A stretch of 32,650 nucleotides of DNA from an uncultured Fidelibacterota bacterium (GCA_902575395.1 CACGRA010000008.1:1-32650), one strand, 5' to 3'; counted from the stretch's first letter, positions 9,414 to 18,521 are shown. The notes: a model not told the origin generated them from the letters alone. Numbers and translations: made by a program.

Positions 9414-10991
9414 ATGAGCAAAAAAAGAAAATATAATTTTGATACAATTAGTGGTAATAAGCTAAAAGATTATTATAGCGCTAAAGACAATCCTCTTAAT
9501 CCTGGTGACTTTCCGTATACAAGAGGAATTCATAGTAATATGTATAGAGGGAAGCTATGGACTATGAGACAATTTTCTGGGTTTAGCACTCCTGAAGAAA
9601 CAAATGAAAGATATAAATATTTGTTGAAAAATGGTCAAACCGGTCTTTCTGTTGCTTATGATATGCCAACATTGATGGGGTATGACCCTGATCATGAACT
9701 ATCTGAAGGAGAAGTTGGTGTTTGCGGTGTTAATGTTTCTTCATTGGATGATATGGAAACATTATTCAAAGATATCGATTTAGAAAAAATATCTATATCA
9801 CAAACAATTAATGGACCAGCAATTATTCTATTTGCATTTTATGTTGCATTAGCAAAAAAGAATAAAATAGATATCAGTAAATTAAGAGGCACATTACAGA
9901 ATGATGCATTGAAAGAGTATATTGCACAGAAGGAATGGATTTTTCCTCCATCTCCATCTGTAAAGCTTGTAGTAGATGTAATTGAATTTTGTTCAAAAAA
10001 TATGCCTCTATATAATCCAGTATCAATTAGTGGATACCATATCAGAGAAGCTGGATCAACTGCAGCACAAGAATTAGCTTTTACTTTAAATAATGGTTTT
10101 GTTTATATAGAAGAATGTTTGGATAGAGGGTTAAAAATTGATGAATTTGCACATAGATTGTCTTTCTTTTTTAATTCACATATTGACTTTTTTGAAGAGA
10201 TTGCAAAATATAGAGCTGCTAGACGTATATGGGCTAATACTCTCAAGAATAAATACAATGCAAAAAATGAAAATTCTTTAAAATTAAAATTTCATACTCA
10301 AACTGCAGGATGTTCACTAACTGCTCAACAGCCTGAAAATAATATCGTCAGAACTGCTTATGAAGCAATGGCTGCTGTATTAGGTGGTACAAATTCTTTA
10401 CATACAAATGCTCTTGATGAAACATTAGCTCTTCCTTCTGAAAAAGCTGCAAAAATTGCTTTAAGAACTCAACAAGTTCTTGCATATGAAACTGGTGTTG
10501 CTAGTGTTGCGGACCCTTTAGGAGGTTCATGGTATATTGAAGATATGACTGATCGTATTGAGAAGGAAGCTATGGAATATTTTAAGATTATTGAAAGTTT
10601 AGGCGGTACAATTAATGCAATTGAAGAAGGATATTTTCAAAAAGAGATTGCAGATGCTGCATCTATTTATCAAGAATCAATTGATACAAATGATAGAATT
10701 ATTGTAGGTATAAATGATTTCGTTGAGAGAGATGAAAAATTAGATATAGATATACTGGAAATTTCTGAAGAGGCTCAAAAAATTCAAGAGAAAAAAATAA
10801 AAGATTTAAGAAAAAGTCGTGATTCAAAATCTTTAAATGAAGAAATGGAAAAATTAAGAAATGCTTGTAAAGATAATGTAAATTTAGTCCCTTATCTAAT
10901 TTCTGTAGCAGAGAAAGGCGGCACTGTCGGAGAAATTGTTGATGTAATGAAAAGTGTTTATGGGGAGTGGCAAGAATCATTTGGATTTTAG
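9414..10991 (+). CDS. Methylmalonyl-CoA mutase-type large subunit (substrate/TIM-barrel domain only)
   Basis: YTRGIHSNMYRGKLWTMRQFSGFSTPEETNERYKYLLKNGQTGLSVAYDMPTLMGYDPDH, VSISGYHIREAGSTAAQELAFTL, FHTQTAGCSLTAQQPENNIVRTAYEAMAAVLGGTNSLHTNALDE, ADPLGGSWYIE. 525 aa, with no B12-binding DxHxxG domain. Confidence 0.93.
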   Translation: MSKKRKYNFDTISGNKLKDYYSAKDNPLNPGDFPYTRGIHSNMYRGKLWTMRQFSGFSTPEETNERYKYLLKNGQTGLSVAYDMPTLMGYDPDHELSEGEVGVCGVNVSSLDDMETLFKDIDLEKISISQTINGPAIILFAFYVALAKKNKIDISKLRGTLQNDALKEYIAQKEWIFPPSPSVKLVVDVIEFCSKNMPLYNPVSISGYHIREAGSTAAQELAFTLNNGFVYIEECLDRGLKIDEFAHRLSFFFNSHIDFFEEIAKYRAARRIWANTLKNKYNAKNENSLKLKFHTQTAGCSLTAQQPENNIVRTAYEAMAAVLGGTNSLHTNALDETLALPSEKAAKIALRTQQVLAYETGVASVADPLGGSWYIEDMTDRIEKEAMEYFKIIESLGGTINAIEEGYFQKEIADAASIYQESIDTNDRIIVGINDFVERDEKLDIDILEISEEAQKIQEKKIKDLRKSRDSKSLNEEMEKLRNACKDNVNLVPYLISVAEKGGTVGEIVDVMKSVYGEWQESFGF

Positions 10992-10996
10992 TTTAG

Positions 10997-11404
10997 ATGA
11001 ATAAAGTTTACACATCATTGATATTAGTTTTTGGCCTAGTTGTTTTATGGACAATATATCTTACAAATGTAAAAGAAGATAAAAATCTTACAGTGCGTTA
11101 CTACACCATTAAAGAGTTAACAATGGAAGAAAAATCTATTAATAAGATCAAGATTGGGGGCTTAGTAAAACCAAATTCAATTGATATTAATGAATCAAAT
11201 CGATTAGAAGTATGGTTTTATGTTTATCAGGGAGAGGATAGTCTTAAAGTATATTATAATGGTACCAGGCCCGATTTATTCAAAGATGATGCTGAGATAG
11301 TTATTTCAGGTAAATTTGAAAATAATCTAATTACAGCGACGGAATTACAGACAAAATGCGCTTCTCGATATGAAGGCGATTTAAAAAATATAAATAGTAT
11401 ATAA
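10997..11404 (+). CDS. ccmE: Cytochrome c maturation heme chaperone CcmE, CxxxY variant
   Basis: One N-terminal TM helix, OB-fold-like region (KIGGLVKPNSI, VYYNGTRPDLFKDDAEIVISGKF) and C-terminal TKCASRYEGD, with CxxxY where classical CcmE has HxxxY. Starts a ccm cluster. Confidence 0.88.
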   Translation: MNKVYTSLILVFGLVVLWTIYLTNVKEDKNLTVRYYTIKELTMEEKSINKIKIGGLVKPNSIDINESNRLEVWFYVYQGEDSLKVYYNGTRPDLFKDDAEIVISGKFENNLITATELQTKCASRYEGDLKNINSI

Positions 11405-13377
11405 TGGTATCTCAGATTGGAAGTTTAGCCTTAAGTATTGCAAGTGGCTTAATTTTATCCACTTTTTTCTTTCTTATTTACTATCGATTAACAAAAGATA
11501 AAATTTTTATTGATTTATCAGAGCGTTCTATAATTGCTACATGCTTATCTATTTTCCTTGCTACCATATGTCTTTTAAATGAATTATTGATTAGTAATTT
11601 TAACTTACAATATGTAGCACAATACACTAGCTATGAGACTCCGATGTTCTATAAGGTAACATCTTTGTGGGCTGGACAAGCAGGTTCATTACTTTTTTGG
11701 ACATTTATTATGTCTGTATATACATTGATATACATATTTTTTACTTTAAATAAAATTAAAGTCCTCAAATATCATTCATACTTTATCTTTGCTATTATAT
11801 TCGGATTTTTTCTTTTTTTATCCAACTTTATAGCGAATCCATTTGAACCAGTTTCTCCAGATATTATTGTTCAGAATGGAAATGGACTAAATCCTTTATT
11901 GCAAAATGTTACAATGGCTATTCATCCACCTATTCTTTACTTAGGGTTTATTGGAACAACTATTTTATTTGTAATGACATTGTCTGCTTTGATTGTAAAT
12001 GAAATTAATTATCAATGGGTTAAATCTATAAGGTCGTGGGCATTGATTGTTTGGACATTTTTATCAGCAGGAATTATCTTGGGAGGATATTGGGCATATC
12101 AAGAGCTTGGATGGGGAGGATATTGGGCATGGGATCCAGTAGAAAATTCTTCTCTTATGCCATGGTTCTTATTGACAGCATTTATCCATTCGTCAATAAT
12201 TCAAGAAAAAAGAGGCTTGCTAAAGACATGGAATGTCCTTTTGGCTTCTTTAACATATATCTTTGTTATACTTGGTACTTTTATTACTAGAAGCGGTATT
12301 ATTTCATCTGTTCATTCATTTACAGCTGAATCTCTAGGTCCTTTGTTTTTTGTGTTTTTGTGTACATTAATCTTGTTAACAGTGTTTTGGTTTTTTAAAC
12401 ATTACCATATGTTAGTTTCAGAAGAAAAAATTAAATCTTTTACATCAAGAGAAGGCGGTTTTTTATACAATAATTTAATTCTAGTAACTATGTGTTTTAT
12501 TGTATTGTGGGGTACTCTTTTTCCTATTATATCCGAAGCTTGGAATGGAGAAAAAATTCATATAGGACAAAACTATTTTAATCAACTAAACGTTCCTATT
12601 GGAATATTTCTTTTATTTCTAATGGGTATTGGTCCTTTATTATCTTGGAAAAAAACTTCTTCTTCTACTTTAATTTCAAATTTTAAAATTCCAATGATAT
12701 CAAGCTTTGTTACAGGTTCATTATATATGGTATTCACAGATGAGTTTCGCTTCTATCCATTTGTAACGCTTTTGGGAATTATTTTTACTTTAACAGCAAT
12801 AAGCATTGAGTTTAAAAAATCATTTGATAGCCATTATTCTAAAGATCCTTCTTTTTTTAGAGCAATACTGAATCTTTTATCACAAAATCGTCACAAAAAT
12901 GGAGGGTATATAGTTCATATAGGGATAACACTATTATTTGTTGGATTTGTTGGAAGAGCGTTTGAGAAAGAAACAGAATTTGTATTGAAGCCAGATGAAC
13001 AATTTTATTTTGCAAATTATAACTTTAGATTAAATAGCGTTACAACTGAACAAAGGAATAATCATTTAGCAGCTATTAGCAATATGGATGTGACTGATGA
13101 AAGCAATAACTATATAACAACTTTATATCCTGAAAAAAGAATCTATTTTTATAGAGATCCAGATACAGAAAAACACCAACCACATAGTGAACTTGATATC
13201 TATAGCACAATGAATAAAGATATTTATTCTGTTTTTTCATCGTATGATTCAGATACAAAAGAAGCTTATTTCAAAATTATGATCAATCCTCTTGTTAATT
13301 GGGTGTGGATTGGTGGGATTATGATAGTTTTAGGTTCTTTATTTGCTTTTTGGCCATCTTCATCAAGGAGAGATTAA
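11404..13377 (+). CDS. ccmF: Cytochrome c heme lyase subunit CcmF
   Basis: LWAGQAGSLLFWTFIMS, NPLLQNVTMAIHPPILYLGFIG, LGGYWAYQELGWGGYWAWDPVENSSLMPWFLLTAFIHSSIIQEKRGLLKTWN, LGTFITRSGIISSVHSF. Confidence 0.96.
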   Translation: MVSQIGSLALSIASGLILSTFFFLIYYRLTKDKIFIDLSERSIIATCLSIFLATICLLNELLISNFNLQYVAQYTSYETPMFYKVTSLWAGQAGSLLFWTFIMSVYTLIYIFFTLNKIKVLKYHSYFIFAIIFGFFLFLSNFIANPFEPVSPDIIVQNGNGLNPLLQNVTMAIHPPILYLGFIGTTILFVMTLSALIVNEINYQWVKSIRSWALIVWTFLSAGIILGGYWAYQELGWGGYWAWDPVENSSLMPWFLLTAFIHSSIIQEKRGLLKTWNVLLASLTYIFVILGTFITRSGIISSVHSFTAESLGPLFFVFLCTLILLTVFWFFKHYHMLVSEEKIKSFTSREGGFLYNNLILVTMCFIVLWGTLFPIISEAWNGEKIHIGQNYFNQLNVPIGIFLLFLMGIGPLLSWKKTSSSTLISNFKIPMISSFVTGSLYMVFTDEFRFYPFVTLLGIIFTLTAISIEFKKSFDSHYSKDPSFFRAILNLLSQNRHKNGGYIVHIGITLLFVGFVGRAFEKETEFVLKPDEQFYFANYNFRLNSVTTEQRNNHLAAISNMDVTDESNNYITTLYPEKRIYFYRDPDTEKHQPHSELDIYSTMNKDIYSVFSSYDSDTKEAYFKIMINPLVNWVWIGGIMIVLGSLFAFWPSSSRRD

Positions 13378-13466
13378 TGGAAATTTTTAATCAGATATTT
13401 ATTTTTTCATTTTGTTTGATAATTATTTTGTATGTTTTCTATCCTTTATTGAAAAGGTTAAAATAG
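13377..13466 (+). CDS. 29-aa single-TM protein between ccmF and ccmA (unassigned)
   Basis: ATG overlaps the ccmF TAA and its TAG overlaps the ccmA GTG. Translates to MEIFNQIFIFSFCLIIILYVFYPLLKRLK, a hydrophobic helix followed by basic residues. Confidence 0.55.
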   Translation: MEIFNQIFIFSFCLIIILYVFYPLLKRLK

Positions 13467-14071
13467 TGTTAGAAATAAAAAATCTTAGAAAATCTTTTTC
13501 AACCAATTGTGTTCTTGATGATATTAGTTTCAGTTTCAGCAAAGGAAAGATAATTGCATTATTAGGGAAAAATGGTTCTGGTAAGACAACTTTCTTGAAG
13601 TGTCTAGGTAATATTATGAATATTGATGGTGGAGAAATCGAATATAATGGTAGTAATTTTATTTTTATCAATGATAAACCAAATATGTTTGGAGATTTAA
13701 CCATTTACGAAAATTTGAGATATATTTTATCAATTTATAATCAAGATTTCGATTCAGACAGGTATCAAAAATCTATTAAAGACTTAGGTTTGAATTCTAT
13801 GCAATCTATTCGCCTAAAACATTTGTCAGCAGGAAATATTCAAAGAAACAAAATATTAATTGCTTTAAATACTGATTGGGAATATTTACTAATTGATGAA
13901 CCATTTTCGAATTTAGATAAAGAAGGTTCAATCATTGTAAAAGAGATATTATCAAACATGAAAAGCCAGAAGAAAACTGTGTTATTTTCTACACATAATT
14001 TTATAGATATATCCGATATATGTGACATGTCATTTGAAATCAAAGATGGGAAATTTTATAGTCATGATTAA
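13466..14071 (+). CDS. ccmA: Heme exporter ABC ATPase CcmA
   Basis: LEIKNLRKSFSTNCVLDDISFSFSKGKIIALLGKNGSGKTTFLKCL (Walker A), LSAGNIQRNKILIAL (signature), YLLIDEPFSNLD (Walker B). GTG start at 13466 fits the N-terminus better than the track start at 13412. Confidence 0.88.
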   Translation: MLEIKNLRKSFSTNCVLDDISFSFSKGKIIALLGKNGSGKTTFLKCLGNIMNIDGGEIEYNGSNFIFINDKPNMFGDLTIYENLRYILSIYNQDFDSDRYQKSIKDLGLNSMQSIRLKHLSAGNIQRNKILIALNTDWEYLLIDEPFSNLDKEGSIIVKEILSNMKSQKKTVLFSTHNFIDISDICDMSFEIKDGKFYSHD

Positions 14072-14723
14072 TTTGATTAAAAATGAATTTTTCTTTGAAA
14101 GAAAATCTTCTAATAATTTGTTTTATATGACTTTCTTTTCTTTTTCTTGTTTAATAATTATGTTTTTTGCTCTTCCGCCATCAAAATTAGAAGATATTGG
14201 TGTTTTGTCTGGATTTTTTTGGATTATTGTATCTTTGGTATCAATTAAATTAATTGAGAATTCTTTCATAAGAGAAAAAGAATATGGAATTTATGATTTG
14301 ATTTATTCTTCTCCCTCAGAAAAATTTTTGATTTTTCTATCAAAAACAATTGCATTTTCTTTTATTTTACTTGGCATAGAATTATTTATTTTATGTGGTT
14401 ATGCATTGATTTCTTCTATGATTACAATCCCAATTGCTTTGAAAATTTTAGTTGTTTGTTTTTTATCAAATATAGGTTTAATTGGTTTGGGTATATTAAT
14501 TTATCTTATCACAAGTTTTAGCAATAGTAGAAGCTTTCTTTTTCCGCTGATATTATTTCCACTGATTATTCCTATTCTAGTTCACTCTTCAAACTTGTTT
14601 ATTATGATTGTGTCAGAAGGAAAAATATCTTTATATAACGAATCAGCTTTCTTGTTATTAACTTTTGCGATTGTTACAATAATTTTTGGTATTAATTTTT
14701 TTGATAGGTTAGTTAAATATTGA
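14064..14723 (+). CDS. ccmB: Heme exporter permease CcmB
   Basis: MINLIKNEFFFERKSSN..., about 6 TM segments, FIREKEYGIYDLIYSSP, SRSFLFPLILFPLIIPILV. Lies between ccmA and ccmC. Confidence 0.85.
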   Translation: MINLIKNEFFFERKSSNNLFYMTFFSFSCLIIMFFALPPSKLEDIGVLSGFFWIIVSLVSIKLIENSFIREKEYGIYDLIYSSPSEKFLIFLSKTIAFSFILLGIELFILCGYALISSMITIPIALKILVVCFLSNIGLIGLGILIYLITSFSNSRSFLFPLILFPLIIPILVHSSNLFIMIVSEGKISLYNESAFLLLTFAIVTIIFGINFFDRLVKY

Positions 14724-15370
14724 TGAACTTAGCATTGTTTATATTGTCAGCTATTCTTATGTCATGTAATGTGATTTGGATTGTTTTTTTTACAGAAATG
14801 ATTCAAGACCAACATTGGGCACAAAAAATATTTTACATCCATGTTCCTTTAGCTTGGGTTGGTTTTCTATCTTATTTCTTTGTAATGGTTGCTGGTATAT
14901 CATATCTTTTTTCTAAAGACTTGAAATATGATCGCATAGGACATGCAGCAGCTGAAATTGGTACGCTATTTACAGGCCTAGTATTAGTTACTGGTCCTAT
15001 ATGGGCAACGCCAGTTTGGGGACAACCTTGGGTTTGGGAGCCTAGGCTAATAACAACATTAGTTTTATTCCTTGTATATGTTGGATATTTTATTTTGCGT
15101 AATATTGGTATATATAGACAAAGATTAGCATTAATCTGTGCTATTGTTGGCATTATAGCATTTTTTAATATTCCTATAATCTTTGCTTCAGTTGATTTTT
15201 GGGCTGCAGACATTCAAAATCACCCTAAAAGGGTAATGTCACAACAGCCTTCACATGTTTTAGCTCCTTTTTTCTTTTCTTTGTTCTCTTTCACTATGCT
15301 ATTTTTTACCATGTTATTATTCAAAATGAAAGTTTTATATTCAAACGATAAGCGAGAGAATCATGTTTAA
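14723..15370 (+). CDS. ccmC: Heme exporter protein CcmC
   Basis: Polytopic protein with KIFYIHVPLAWVGFLSYF, ATPVWGQPWVWEPRLITTLVLFLVYVGYF (WWD-like domain), WAADIQNHPKRVM. ATG at 14723, just after the track TTG at 14720. Confidence 0.9.
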   Translation: MNLALFILSAILMSCNVIWIVFFTEMIQDQHWAQKIFYIHVPLAWVGFLSYFFVMVAGISYLFSKDLKYDRIGHAAAEIGTLFTGLVLVTGPIWATPVWGQPWVWEPRLITTLVLFLVYVGYFILRNIGIYRQRLALICAIVGIIAFFNIPIIFASVDFWAADIQNHPKRVMSQQPSHVLAPFFFSLFSFTMLFFTMLLFKMKVLYSNDKRENHV

Positions 15371-15467
15371 CTTTTTAAGTTATTTTTTATCAGCATTGTT
15401 TGTTGTATTTTTTGCCATTATTTTTTGGTTTATCTTTAATGTTAAACAATTAAAGAAGATGGATTAA
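15363..15467 (+). CDS. ccmD: CcmD-like 34-aa membrane protein
   Basis: ORF below the track cutoff overlapping the ccmC stop: MFNFLSYFLSALFVVFFAIIFWFIFNVKQLKKMD. Single TM plus basic tail, at the usual ccmD position after ccmC. Confidence 0.65.
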   Translation: MFNFLSYFLSALFVVFFAIIFWFIFNVKQLKKMD

Positions 15468-15470
15468 TTA

Positions 15471-15476
15471 AGGAGG
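15471..15476 (+). promoter_or_regulatory. Shine-Dalgarno for the type II GAPDH homolog
   Basis: AGGAGG 12 nt upstream of ATG at 15489. Confidence 0.7.
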
Positions 15477-15488
15477 GGAATTTAAACT

Positions 15489-16553
15489 ATGGAAAGAAAA
15501 ATTGTACATGTCGTAGGAACAGGGACAATTGGCGAACCGTTAATTGGTATTCTTTGTGAGCAAAAAAGTAATCTTGGTATTGATGAAATAACATTTCATA
15601 AACATAGCCCTCTAACAAGTGATATGCCTAAGATAAAAAATTTAATAAAAAAAGGCGCAAGATTATCTGTTTTAGAAGACAGAGTAGATGATTTCAAAGC
15701 AATTGGTTTAGATCCTGAATTTACTATGGAAGAAGCTGTTTCAAGAGCTTCTGTAGTTATTGATTGTACTCCTAAAGGACATGGTCATGCAAATAAAAAA
15801 GAATTTTATAATAAATATATAGATAAAGTAAAAGGTTTTATTGCACAAGGAAGTGAAGATGGTTTTGGAAAAAAATATGCAAGAGGGATTAATGATCATG
15901 TCATTACTCCTGAAGACCAGTTCTTGCAAGTTGTATCCTGCAATACTCATAATCTTGCTTGTTTAGTTAATACAATCGCTCTTAGTGTATCTCCTGATAA
16001 TCTTGTGCGTGGTAAATTTATATGTATCAGACGAAGCAATGATATCAGTCAGACATCAAGCTTTGTACCTGCGCCCACTGTTAATAATCATGGAGACGAA
16101 TATTATGGCACACACCATGCAAAAGATGCAGCAGGCTTATTTAAAACAATTAATCTTGATTTAGATATTTTTTCTTCCGCACTTAAAATCAATAGTCAAT
16201 ATATGCATGTTCTTTGGTTTGATCTTGAACTAAAAGAATCAACTGATAAAGATAAAGTTTTTGAGTTATTGAAACATAATAGAAGAATTGCATTAACCGA
16301 ACATCATTCTACTAATGAAGTTTTTTCATTTGGAAGAGATCAAGGGCAATATGGTAGAATTTTAAATCAAACTGTTATTGTTGAAGATTCTATTAATATT
16401 AGAAATGGCAATCAAGTAACTGGATTCTGTTTTACTCCTCAAGATGGCAATTCTATTCTTTCAAGTATTGCTGCAACAGTTCGATTCTTAAATCCGCATT
16501 CCTATCAAGACAAAATTAACTCTTTGTCTGACTTTTTCTTCGATAGGATATAA
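15489..16553 (+). CDS. Type II (archaeal-type) glyceraldehyde-3-phosphate dehydrogenase homolog
   Basis: N-terminal nucleotide-binding GTGTIGEPL, catalytic-type VVSCNTHNLACLVNTI, RGKFICIRRSND, QYMHVLWFDLEL, VFSFGRDQGQYGRILNQTVIVEDSINIRNGNQVTGFCFTPQDGNSI. These line up with archaeal GAPDH (VVSCNTTGL..., LVRRAADP, MHMHTLMVEV, IIEYGRDLGRLRYDINELVVWEESI). Confidence 0.8.
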   Translation: MERKIVHVVGTGTIGEPLIGILCEQKSNLGIDEITFHKHSPLTSDMPKIKNLIKKGARLSVLEDRVDDFKAIGLDPEFTMEEAVSRASVVIDCTPKGHGHANKKEFYNKYIDKVKGFIAQGSEDGFGKKYARGINDHVITPEDQFLQVVSCNTHNLACLVNTIALSVSPDNLVRGKFICIRRSNDISQTSSFVPAPTVNNHGDEYYGTHHAKDAAGLFKTINLDLDIFSSALKINSQYMHVLWFDLELKESTDKDKVFELLKHNRRIALTEHHSTNEVFSFGRDQGQYGRILNQTVIVEDSINIRNGNQVTGFCFTPQDGNSILSSIAATVRFLNPHSYQDKINSLSDFFFDRI

Positions 16554-17191
16554 TGTTACATTATAAAAGAATTGTCACAGAATTTCTGGATGAAAATGCA
16601 TACATCTTATACAATAATCATCAAGATTGTATTATTATTGATCCTGGATTTGGTTTTGATTTAATTAATTCATTTATTACATCAAATAATTTGAAGCCTT
16701 TAGCCATTTTAGCAACTCACGCTCATTTTGACCATATTGCTAGTGCGTCCAAATTTATTAAAGAGTATAATATTGATTTATATCTATGTGAACACGAACG
16801 GCCTATTATCGAAAATTTTCAAAAAGCAGCAAATTTTTGGGGAGTAGCTGATATTGCGGGTGAGAGCCCTAAAGTATCTTATTGGATTAATAAAGATGAA
16901 AAAAATCTTACAATAGGAGATTTCAACTTCTCAATTATTTTTAATCCCGGACATTCTCCTGGAAGCCTTAGTTTTGTTATAGAAGATTTAGTGTTTTGTG
17001 GAGATTTAATTTTTAAGGGATCTATCGGTAGAACAGACTTGCCTCTTGGTAGCCCTATTGATATGAAACAATCACTAACTTTTTTTGTAAATTCTTTTAA
17101 AAAAGATTGTAAGCTTCTACCTGGACATAGAGAAGAAACTACTCTATCGGAAGAATTGAAACACAATCCTTTCTTAAAAAATGAAGAATAG
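16553..17191 (+). CDS. MBL-fold metallo-hydrolase (glyoxalase II/YcbL-like)
   Basis: ATHAHFDHIAS, NPGHSPGSLSFV, VFCGDLIFKGSIGRTDLPLGS, LLPGHREETTLSEE. Confidence 0.92.
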   Translation: MLHYKRIVTEFLDENAYILYNNHQDCIIIDPGFGFDLINSFITSNNLKPLAILATHAHFDHIASASKFIKEYNIDLYLCEHERPIIENFQKAANFWGVADIAGESPKVSYWINKDEKNLTIGDFNFSIIFNPGHSPGSLSFVIEDLVFCGDLIFKGSIGRTDLPLGSPIDMKQSLTFFVNSFKKDCKLLPGHREETTLSEELKHNPFLKNEE

Positions 17192-18521
17192 AATTATTAA
17201 TAGAATCAAGTCATTATCTTATAAGAATGATTCTCCGCATTTCCTTTTAGCTGTTTCAGGCGGGATTGATTCAATGGTCATGTTAGATTTTTTTGTAAAA
17301 AATCAATCAAATATAGATTGTAAGATTTCTGTATGTCATATAAATCACAATTATCATTCAAAAAGCTTAAAAATGTCAAAAATTGTATCAGATTACTGTA
17401 ATAAAAATAATATTGAACACTTCAATGTTATTTTGAAAAAACAAGTATTGAATAACAATATAGAATCTCAATTAAGGAAAAAGCGTTATAATGAATTAGA
17501 AAAAATTAGAACGAAAATTAATGCACATTATATTATTACTGCACATCATTTTGATGATCAAATTGAAACAGCACTAATGAGAATTCTTAATTCATCTAGC
17601 TTAGATTCAATTATGGGAATAAAAACTTTAAATAATATTATTTTTAGACCTCTTATTGATGTTTCAAAGAATGAAATTAATTCATATGCTAAAAAGAATA
17701 AGATTGTTTATGGTATAGATCCAACTAATAACGATATATCATTAACAAGAAATTTCTTAAGAAAAAAAGTAGTTCCCTTACTAGAAAAAATTAAACCAAA
17801 TCTTGTTATTCCATTTAAAGACTTAGAAAATAAAATTGATGATGTTAAGGATGTGATTGATTTTTCTACAAATCAATTTATGAATTCAGAATATATAAAC
17901 ATAGATAAAGAAGTAGTTTATATAGATAAAAATTATTTTTTAGGATTACCATTCTTAATGCAAGTTAGTATTTTGAGAATCCTTGCTTCAGAAAAGAAGA
18001 AATTTTATTTCTCAAAAAATTTACTTAGAGAATTGAGAGCTTTTTTAAGAAAAAATGTTACAGGAAGCACCAAAATAATTAATAATTGTATTATCAATAT
18101 AGATAGAGAATTTATTATTCTAAGAATGGACAAAAGAAATAATAATATATATTGTAAAGTTGGAGCAGGTAAAAAAGTAGACAATGATAATTTTTATTTT
18201 AGTTGGGACTACGACAAAAAACCTAATCGATTTTCTAAAGATTCAACAATCGAATATGTTGATGCTTCAAAATTTGACAAACAACTACTTATTCGAAATA
18301 TCGATAAAAATGATAGATTTACGCCTCTTGGAATGAGAGGAACCAAAAAGGTTAATGATTATTTGAGTGATCAAAAAAGATCTCCAGTGTTAAAGTCTGA
18401 TACATTAGCAATTTGTAATAATAATGATATCGTTTGGGTTGCAGGAGAAAGAATCAATAACAAATATCGTATTACTAAGGATAGTAAAGTAGTTGCTAAA
18501 TTAAACTTCTTGAGGAAATAG
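17181..18521 (+). CDS. tilS: tRNA(Ile)-lysidine synthetase
   Basis: LLAVSGGIDSMVMLDFF (PP-loop), CHINHNYH, ITAHHFDDQIETALMRI, DPTNNDISLTRNFLRKKVVPLL, C-terminal RFTPLGMRGTKKVNDYLSDQK. Confidence 0.94.
   Translation: MKNRIINRIKSLSYKNDSPHFLLAVSGGIDSMVMLDFFVKNQSNIDCKISVCHINHNYHSKSLKMSKIVSDYCNKNNIEHFNVILKKQVLNNNIESQLRKKRYNELEKIRTKINAHYIITAHHFDDQIETALMRILNSSSLDSIMGIKTLNNIIFRPLIDVSKNEINSYAKKNKIVYGIDPTNNDISLTRNFLRKKVVPLLEKIKPNLVIPFKDLENKIDDVKDVIDFSTNQFMNSEYINIDKEVVYIDKNYFLGLPFLMQVSILRILASEKKKFYFSKNLLRELRAFLRKNVTGSTKIINNCIINIDREFIILRMDKRNNNIYCKVGAGKKVDNDNFYFSWDYDKKPNRFSKDSTIEYVDASKFDKQLLIRNIDKNDRFTPLGMRGTKKVNDYLSDQKRSPVLKSDTLAICNNNDIVWVAGERINNKYRITKDSKVVAKLNFLRK

Noticed and set aside
12036-12290. 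84-aa + strand alternate-frame ORF inside ccmF
   Set aside because: Overlaps the conserved WWD region of CcmF in another frame. No RBS or independent motif; an overprint artefact.
13412-13465. Track start of ccmA at 13412
   Set aside because: CcmA homology begins at LEIKNLRKSF. GTG 13466 coupled to the 29-aa ORF stop is more plausible.
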